From Deltaproteobacteria bacterium (GTDB lineage Bacteria; Desulfobacterota; Dissulfuribacteria; Dissulfuribacterales; UBA3076), in contig JAUXDR010000014.1 of NCBI GenBank assembly GCA_030618205.1, forward strand, positions 1-10,681: DNA of 10,681 nucleotides, given 5' to 3'. A program made the translations under genes and the position numbers. Below are positions 6,853 to 10,681 of this stretch, piece by piece; the stretch's first letter is position 1, and the number at the start of each line of letters is the position of its first letter. Below the pieces are notes generated by a model, which saw only the letters and a program-made list of their open reading frames with translations, was not told where the DNA came from and ran no database searches.

Positions 6853-7335
6853 TTAATGGCCGCCTCCGTGAACCATGGGGGTGTAACGAAACGCGCCCAC
6901 CCGCTCTTCTGTATGGCACTTATGGCAGACATCTATTGTGACCTTTTGCGTGATATCATCCGGGTCCTCGGTTTCTATGTGGCGCCCACCCGGGCCATGG
7001 CAAACCTCGCATCCTGCATTTTTCAGTTCAGGGGTCTGCTCAAGGCTGACAAAACCGCCCGGCTTGCCGTATCCTGTAGTATGGCAAGCATAGCATTCCT
7101 TGAGTTCGTCGAGTGTAAGCCCTTTTTTCATCTTTTGCACACTCTGAAACGAGTGGCTTTTCCGGGCATATTTGCAGTAGCTCTCGTGTTCGGCTTTGTG
7201 GCATTGTAGACAGCTATCAGTACCCACATAGATCCTTGATTTGGTATCCTGCGCCCAAGTGGAGGTAGATACAAGGACGAGAAAGATCAAACAAACAAAC
7301 CCATTAGTCTGATGCGCTCTTTTCTTCACTTTCAT
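6853..7335 (-). CDS. exported tetrahaem cytochrome c (cytochrome c554-like family)
   Basis: With the start at 7335 this 160-residue protein has a signal peptide: KVKKR, a hydrophobic stretch GFVCLIFLVLVST, then probable cleavage after TWA near residue 28. The mature part has four CxxCH c-haem motifs: CLQCH (42-46), CYACH (81-85), CEVCH (109-113) and CHKCH (137-141). The stretches CYACHTTGYGKPGGF and CEVCHGPGGRH are typical of the cytochrome c554-type family common in deltaproteobacteria. It should act in the periplasm in electron transfer; its partners are unknown. Its first 32 bp lie inside the end of cheA, which ties it to the operon. The ATG at 7335 has AAGGAG nine bases upstream; the TTG at 7353 has no comparable site. 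Its position between cheA and a haem-binding receptor suggests a redox input to the receptor; this is inference. It is not a standard chemotaxis protein. Confidence 0.93.
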   Translation of the reverse strand: MKVKKRAHQTNGFVCLIFLVLVSTSTWAQDTKSRIYVGTDSCLQCHKAEHESYCKYARKSHSFQSVQKMKKGLTLDELKECYACHTTGYGKPGGFVSLEQTPELKNAGCEVCHGPGGRHIETEDPDDITQKVTIDVCHKCHTEERVGAFRYTPMVHGGGH

Positions 7336-9469
7336 GGTATTTGTCTCCTTCAAAGGGATGTCTGAAAAATATTTCCTCGAGTCCTAAAAGATCCAAGACG
7401 AGTGAGACTGAGCCGTCCCCTATGATGGTGGCACCGACAATCCCCTTTACGGTGCGGTAGTTTGTCTCCAGGCTCTTAACAACAATCTGTTGCGGTTCCA
7501 ACACGTTCTCCACAGGTATGCCGAAGACCTTTCTCCCTGTATCCACAAAGACCAGCACAGAGGTGTTGCCACCTGCAGAAGGCATACCCATGTTAAGGAT
7601 TTTCCTTATATCTACAACGGGAAGATAATCACCGTGGAATGGGTACACCATTTCCTCGGCCCCGAAACTTTTGACAAGGTCCTTGTCAAACCTTTCAGTT
7701 CCAAAAACAGCTTGCAGTGGTAACAAGTATGAATTGTCCTGAATCATCACGTGCAAGACCTTCATGAGGGCAAATGTCAAAGGCAGGCATAAGGTAAACC
7801 TGGTCCCCTTGTCCTTTTTCGTATCTATATCTATGGTGCCGCCAAGCTGATCAAGCTGTGTCTTGACCACATCCATCCCAACCCCTCTTCCGGAGAGTTC
7901 CGTAACTTTTGAGCTCGTGGAAAATCCTGGCCTAAGGACAAATCCAAGCAAGGCTTCCTTGCTTAAATCTTGATCCGGCTGAATCCAGCCCTTTTCAAGT
8001 GCCCTATTTCGAATGTCCACCAAATCCAGCCCTCTTCCGTCGTCAGTTATCTCGATAAAGATACTTCCTCCTCTCTGATAGGCCTTTAATTCAATGATCC
8101 CCGAGGGATTCTTGCCCTTTGCTTGCCTTTCTTTCGCAGTTTCTATGCCATGATCAACACAATTTCGCACAAGGTGTTTTAAAGGGTCTGAAATATGTTC
8201 AATAACCTCTTTGTCCAATTCAGTATCAAGTCCTGTCAAGGTTACCTTGATCTCTTTGTTTTGCTTTAAAGCAAGATCCCTTACCATGCGCTGGAATCTG
8301 TGGAAGGTCCCTTCCAGAGGAAACATCCTGACCCGGGCGATTCGTTCTTCAAATTCCCGATTCACCTTAAGGAGATTTTCCGTCTCCTCCAGCAGTTCCA
8401 TTTTTCCGGGGCCTACATATTTTTCAAATAACATGTGCACCCTAGAGACCCCGATCCTCATTTCCTCAGCCAGGTTTACCAGCCTGTCAAGCTTTTCCAC
8501 ATCAACCCGGATAGTTGTTTTACGATAGACCTTGCGACTCTCCTCTTGCAGGGTCAAGGCCTTCTGAATCTCTTCAGGCCCGATTATTCCACTGTCCACC
8601 AAGACCTCGCCCAGCTTCTTCTGTTTTTTCAACGCATCGCTCAATACTCCTGTTGTAATCTTTCCGGTTTCCACGAGCACTTCACCAAGTTTCTTTTCGG
8701 CAAGTCCTATATTAATGCCCTCTCTGTAGTCTTTGGTGACATCTTCAATACGAATGTCGTTGTCATCTTTGACAAACATGAAGACATCTTCAATATCCTC
8801 ATAAGGCCGGTTTGTCTTAATGATCACTTGCCAGGATATGTAAAGATCATGCATACAAAAGCTCTCAAAATCGGGAAGTCCGGAAAGATCAGGTACTACC
8901 TCGATAAACTCGCCCAGCTCCGATAGGCCCAACAATAACAAGAGCGGATCCTGGCCGGAATAGAAAAGGTCCTTTCGAAACTTGAGGTCGATTCTGTAAA
9001 AGCTGAATTCTTCCGGAGGTTCCCTGGGGGCTTCCTTGACCGGTGACCCGAATTCCTTCCCAGGGGCATCCATGGCATCAATCCCCAGATAGCGTTTTAC
9101 CTGGTCTTTTCGCTCATCTAGAACCCCCGGAGCTGCTTCTTCGGCCTCTCCTTGAGAAACCCTTTCAAGCATAGACCGAATAAAGTCGATTGAGCTCAGA
9201 AGAATGGTAATAAGGTTCTTAGTGACGCCCAAATTACGAGATCTAAGACGTTCCAGGAGGCTCTCAAGAAGGTGGGCATAGTCTGAAATATTCATGAATC
9301 CTACCATTGCCGCACTACTCTTTAAGGTATGAACCGACCTGAAAATCTGTTCTATATCTGGCATGGATTCTGGTGTGGATTCGAGCGACAGGAGGCTTTC
9401 TTCTGCCAATTTGAGCAGGTCGTCTGACTCGGAGAAAAAGATCTCTAAGATCTCTTCTTGTTCATTCAT
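7304..9469 (-). CDS. cheA: CheA: chemotaxis histidine kinase with MshEN-like repeat insert
   Basis: CheA autophosphorylates when driven by receptors and passes phosphate to CheY and CheB. The 721-residue protein begins with a P1/Hpt domain with phospho-acceptor H47 (SVHTLKSSAAMVGF). A P2-like domain spans about 155-245. Residues 260-308 hold two tandem LGEVLV repeats. The dimerisation helices start near 318. The ATPase domain has the N box HLVRNCVDHGIE (432-443), DDGRG (476-480) and GRGVGMD (527-533). A CheW-like P5 domain occupies about 585-710; there is no C-terminal receiver. The ATG at 9469 overlaps the cheY stop as ATGA. A GTG at 9535 would add 22 residues read from within cheY and lacks family resemblance. 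The 3' end overlaps the cytochrome start by 32 bp. Confidence 0.97.
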   Translation of the reverse strand: MNEQEEILEIFFSESDDLLKLAEESLLSLESTPESMPDIEQIFRSVHTLKSSAAMVGFMNISDYAHLLESLLERLRSRNLGVTKNLITILLSSIDFIRSMLERVSQGEAEEAAPGVLDERKDQVKRYLGIDAMDAPGKEFGSPVKEAPREPPEEFSFYRIDLKFRKDLFYSGQDPLLLLLGLSELGEFIEVVPDLSGLPDFESFCMHDLYISWQVIIKTNRPYEDIEDVFMFVKDDNDIRIEDVTKDYREGINIGLAEKKLGEVLVETGKITTGVLSDALKKQKKLGEVLVDSGIIGPEEIQKALTLQEESRKVYRKTTIRVDVEKLDRLVNLAEEMRIGVSRVHMLFEKYVGPGKMELLEETENLLKVNREFEERIARVRMFPLEGTFHRFQRMVRDLALKQNKEIKVTLTGLDTELDKEVIEHISDPLKHLVRNCVDHGIETAKERQAKGKNPSGIIELKAYQRGGSIFIEITDDGRGLDLVDIRNRALEKGWIQPDQDLSKEALLGFVLRPGFSTSSKVTELSGRGVGMDVVKTQLDQLGGTIDIDTKKDKGTRFTLCLPLTFALMKVLHVMIQDNSYLLPLQAVFGTERFDKDLVKSFGAEEMVYPFHGDYLPVVDIRKILNMGMPSAGGNTSVLVFVDTGRKVFGIPVENVLEPQQIVVKSLETNYRTVKGIVGATIIGDGSVSLVLDLLGLEEIFFRHPFEGDKYHESEEKSASD
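7345..7350 (-). promoter_or_regulatory. Shine-Dalgarno (AAGGAG) deciding the cytochrome start
   Basis: AAGGAG on the minus strand stands nine bases before the ATG at 7335 and lies within the last codons of cheA. It is the strongest ribosome site seen in the operon, and it shows that the cytochrome gene is meant to be translated from within cheA. Confidence 0.75.
8546..8692 (-). repeat. tandem 24-residue LGEVLV repeats in CheA, MshEN-like
   Basis: CheA residues 260-283 and 285-308 are two copies of one pattern. Each starts KLGEVLV, has a glycine nine positions after the lysine, a leucine or isoleucine near the middle, and ends A-L-x-x-Q. A single lysine separates them. This matches the two-copy motif of MshEN domains (RLG, G, L, L, Q at the same spacing), which bind c-di-GMP in MshE and related type II secretion ATPases. 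Differences are Lys for the leading Arg and a one-residue rather than about five-residue linker. The segment lies between the P2-like domain and the dimerisation helices. Binding is not shown by the sequence. Confidence 0.7.
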
Positions 9470-9849
9470 TTTGACCACACGACTTTCTTGACAGCCCACA
9501 GGAGCTGTTCTGGTTGAAAAGGCTTCAGCAGCCACCCTGAAATGCTTGCAGCCCGGCCTTTTTCTATCATAGATTCCCCGGCCTCGGTGGTCAGGACTAA
9601 TATGGGAAGGAATTTTAGCTCGGTCTCTTTTACCTTGGATATGAAAGTAATTCCATCCATCTCCGGCATGTTAATGTCGGTGATAATCAGGGCCAAAGAT
9701 TGACCTTTGTCTTCTATGGATCGCAGTTTTTGAAGGGCATCTTTACCATCTGTCGCTTCTGTCACTCTATATCCTGCATTCTGCAGGCAAAAGGAAAGCG
9801 ACGACCTCATCGTAGGCGAATCATCTACCAATAGAATGTGTTTTTCCAT
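9466..9849 (-). CDS. cheY: CheY-like single-domain response regulator
   Basis: This 127-residue protein is a lone receiver domain, as expected for CheY, which carries the signal from CheA to the motor or another target. Conserved residues are visible: D9 and D10, phospho-acceptor D58 (ITDINMPEMDG), T87/T88 and K109 (KPF). The residue aligned with CheY Tyr106 is a tryptophan (SGWLLKPF), a common aromatic substitution in non-enteric CheYs. The ATG at 9849 is 13 bp after the STAS gene stop, with only a weak AGGT upstream. The TGA overlaps the cheA ATG. No phosphatase gene (cheZ, cheC, cheX) lies in the window. Its target cannot be read from the sequence; it could be the flagellar switch or a phosphate sink. 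Confidence 0.92.
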   Translation of the reverse strand: MEKHILLVDDSPTMRSSLSFCLQNAGYRVTEATDGKDALQKLRSIEDKGQSLALIITDINMPEMDGITFISKVKETELKFLPILVLTTEAGESMIEKGRAASISGWLLKPFQPEQLLWAVKKVVWSK

Positions 9850-9862
9850 CTTGGCGTACCTG

Positions 9863-10159
9863 TCACACCAATGCGGCCTTCAGACCGCAAAGAGACAAAA
9901 TGTCCTCCACCTCAGCAGAGACAGCGGAAATTCTCAGCTTGACATCAGGTTCCAGCCGTCGCTTAAAGGCAATCAGCAACTGAAGAGCAGCAGTGTCAAC
10001 AAATTTGACCTTGGCAAGGGAAATAGGAACCTCCTGTGCGTCCTTAAGAGACTCTTCCAAGAATGTTTTGAGCTCATCCAATTCATGGATAGAGAGCTCT
10101 CCTTCAAGGTGGTAAACCCCTTGGCCGTCTTGGCTTATACTAAAGGTTCTTGCAGTCAT
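9863..10159 (-). CDS. STAS-domain protein (anti-sigma-factor-antagonist-like)
   Basis: This 98-residue cytoplasmic protein is a single STAS domain. The pattern runs from a first strand, GVYHLEGELSIHELDELK, to the core VKFVDTAALQLLIAFKR. T56 in VDTAAL is at the position of the phosphorylated serine (DSSGLG) of SpoIIAA-type proteins, so phospho-regulation is possible. Small STAS proteins of this kind are often encoded at the head of chemotaxis operons in deltaproteobacteria, but their role there is not settled. It is the first gene of the operon and lies 13 bp before cheY. No partner kinase or phosphatase of the SpoIIAB/SpoIIE type is in the window. The ATG at 10159 is the only Met codon available; it has no clear Shine-Dalgarno. 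Confidence 0.88.
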   Translation of the reverse strand: MTARTFSISQDGQGVYHLEGELSIHELDELKTFLEESLKDAQEVPISLAKVKFVDTAALQLLIAFKRRLEPDVKLRISAVSAEVEDILSLCGLKAALV

Positions 10160-10205
10160 TTTGAAAGCGGTACAAACAACAAAAAACGTAACACTTGAGG
10201 GCTAT

Positions 10206-10222
10206 GGCAATAAAACATTGCC
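10206..10222. repeat. perfect inverted repeat GGCAAT-N5-ATTGCC in operon leader
   Basis: The arms GGCAAT (10206-10211) and ATTGCC (10217-10222) are perfect complements around a five-base loop. The repeat lies just downstream of the operon's candidate -10 box, so it covers the expected transcription start and first bases of the leader. It could be an operator or a 5' stem. No T-run follows it in the operon direction, so it is not a terminator. Confidence 0.5.
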
Positions 10223-10226
10223 CTTT

Positions 10227-10259
10227 ATTATAAATCGAACATAAACCGGATATACTTTA
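10227..10259 (-). promoter_or_regulatory. candidate operon promoter, sigma-28-like with overlapping TATAAT
   Basis: On the minus strand TAAAGTAT (from 10259) is followed by TTCGATTT (10238-10231). This resembles the flagellar/chemotaxis sigma-28 elements TAAAGTTT and GCCGATAA, with a spacer one base longer than the usual 11. A perfect TATAAT (10232-10227) overlaps the end, but no good TTGACA-like -35 lies 16-18 bases before it. The site is about 70 bp upstream of the STAS gene. Which sigma factor is used cannot be settled by eye. Confidence 0.4.
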
Positions 10260-10304
10260 ATTTTGAGCAAACAGTTACAAGATATGGCATCCTTCATTTT
10301 GTAG

Positions 10305-10335
10305 TTTACACTTTTTTCGAAAAAGCGTGTATTAT
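10305..10335 (+). promoter_or_regulatory. candidate rightward promoter with a palindrome between its boxes
   Basis: TTTACA (10305-10310) and TATTAT (10330-10335) are separated by 19 bases, slightly long for sigma-70. The palindrome TTTTTCGAAAAA (10313-10324) lies between them and could be an operator, or just AT-rich symmetry. It would drive the gene starting at 10398. Confidence 0.3.
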
Positions 10336-10397
10336 CGAATTGAATGCCGATGTCGAAAATTTATAGTACTTACAGTGAAATCATGAATGAGACATAA

Positions 10398-10681
10398 ATG
10401 ACCAATTCAGAACTTCAGAACCCGGTCTGTCGTGAATGGACGGAAAAGCTTCTGACTATGACCAGGGAGATGAGGAGGCGTGACCTTTCTCTCTATCTTG
10501 GATCAGAGCAGACATGGAATGACCCCCCCGGTCCCATGGACTTGGCGGACATCGAGGAAATAAAACACGTCTTTGGTACAGCGGGATTTGCCGGCCGGGT
10601 TTACTACCAGGCAGTTGATTATTTTATCCGGTCAAAGGTTGAGCCGTTTCAGGCTATACTGAATACATGGATGCGGGGAGC
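10398..10681 (+). CDS. unrecognised protein, N-terminal part (runs off right edge)
   Basis: An ATG at 10398 opens a frame with no stop to the end of the window, giving 94 residues. It begins MTNSELQNPVCREWTEKLL and looks soluble and largely helical, rich in charged residues, with no signal peptide or membrane segment. I recognise no family. A weak GAGA lies several bases before the ATG. The gene is divergent from the chemotaxis operon across a 238-bp regulatory region, so the two may share control. A four-codon ORF (10383-10397) ends exactly where this start begins. The frame being open to the edge, and starting right after a promoter-like region, makes it probably real. It includes a run of seven C (10523-10529). 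Confidence 0.6.
   Translation, partial: MTNSELQNPVCREWTEKLLTMTREMRRRDLSLYLGSEQTWNDPPGPMDLADIEEIKHVFGTAGFAGRVYYQAVDYFIRSKVEPFQAILNTWMRG

Noticed and set aside
6556..7209. Plus-strand open frame of 217 codons across the receptor start, the gap and the cytochrome gene
   Set aside because: It is antisense to the receptor N-terminus and the four-haem cytochrome, both strongly supported, and its translation shows no family features.
9470..9535. CheA start at the GTG of 9535
   Set aside because: The added 22 residues are read out of frame through the end of cheY; the ATG overlapping the cheY stop is the normal coupled arrangement.
1..10681. CRISPR array, tRNA, rRNA, insertion sequence or attachment site
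   Set aside because: No regularly spaced repeats, no cloverleaf or rRNA-like sequence, no transposase or integrase reading frame seen on either strand.

Overview
The window holds almost one complete chemotaxis operon, read on the minus strand from about 10159 down to 465, with a fragment of an unrelated plus-strand gene at each edge. The gene content (tetrahaem cytochrome c, haem-binding chemoreceptor, CheD, STAS protein, REC-GGDEF regulator) suggests an anaerobic, cytochrome-rich deltaproteobacterium (Desulfobacterota, Geobacter- or sulfate-reducer-like). This is inferred from protein style only; there is no rRNA or other marker to place it.

Layout from left to right. Bases 1-279 (+) are the C-terminal part of an alpha-acetolactate decarboxylase, cut by the window edge. 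Bases 280-464 are an AT-rich spacer between convergent genes, with three ATTGAC repeats and no convincing terminator. The operon then follows in transcription order from the right: STAS protein (9863-10159), cheY (9466-9849), cheA (7304-9469), tetrahaem cytochrome c (6853-7335), chemoreceptor (4396-6708), cheW (3944-4396), cheR (3092-3925), cheD (2503-3087), cheB (1390-2502) and a REC-GGDEF diguanylate cyclase (465-1373). Most junctions overlap or nearly touch: ATGA at cheY/cheA, a 32-bp overlap at cheA/cytochrome, TAATG at receptor/cheW, and abutting codons at cheD/cheB. The one real gap, 144 bp, precedes the receptor gene. Bases 10160-10397 are a divergent regulatory region with a sigma-28-like/sigma-70 promoter candidate and an inverted repeat for the operon, and a weaker promoter candidate facing right. 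A partial, unrecognised plus-strand ORF runs off the right edge from 10398.

How the genes may work together. The receptor has a periplasmic sensor with one CxxCH c-haem motif, a HAMP, a cytoplasmic PAS with three clustered cysteines, a second HAMP, a 36-heptad-type signalling hairpin and a C-terminal GFEEF tether. The exported tetrahaem cytochrome encoded between cheA and the receptor is a plausible redox partner. CheW and CheA would carry the signal to CheY, CheB and the REC-GGDEF protein; CheR, CheB and CheD would adapt the receptor. CheA also carries two tandem 24-residue repeats resembling the c-di-GMP-binding MshEN motif. The operon may therefore encode both a maker and a possible reader of c-di-GMP. 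The most interesting reading is a redox/energy-taxis system wired to c-di-GMP; that reading is inference, while the motifs are visible in the sequence.
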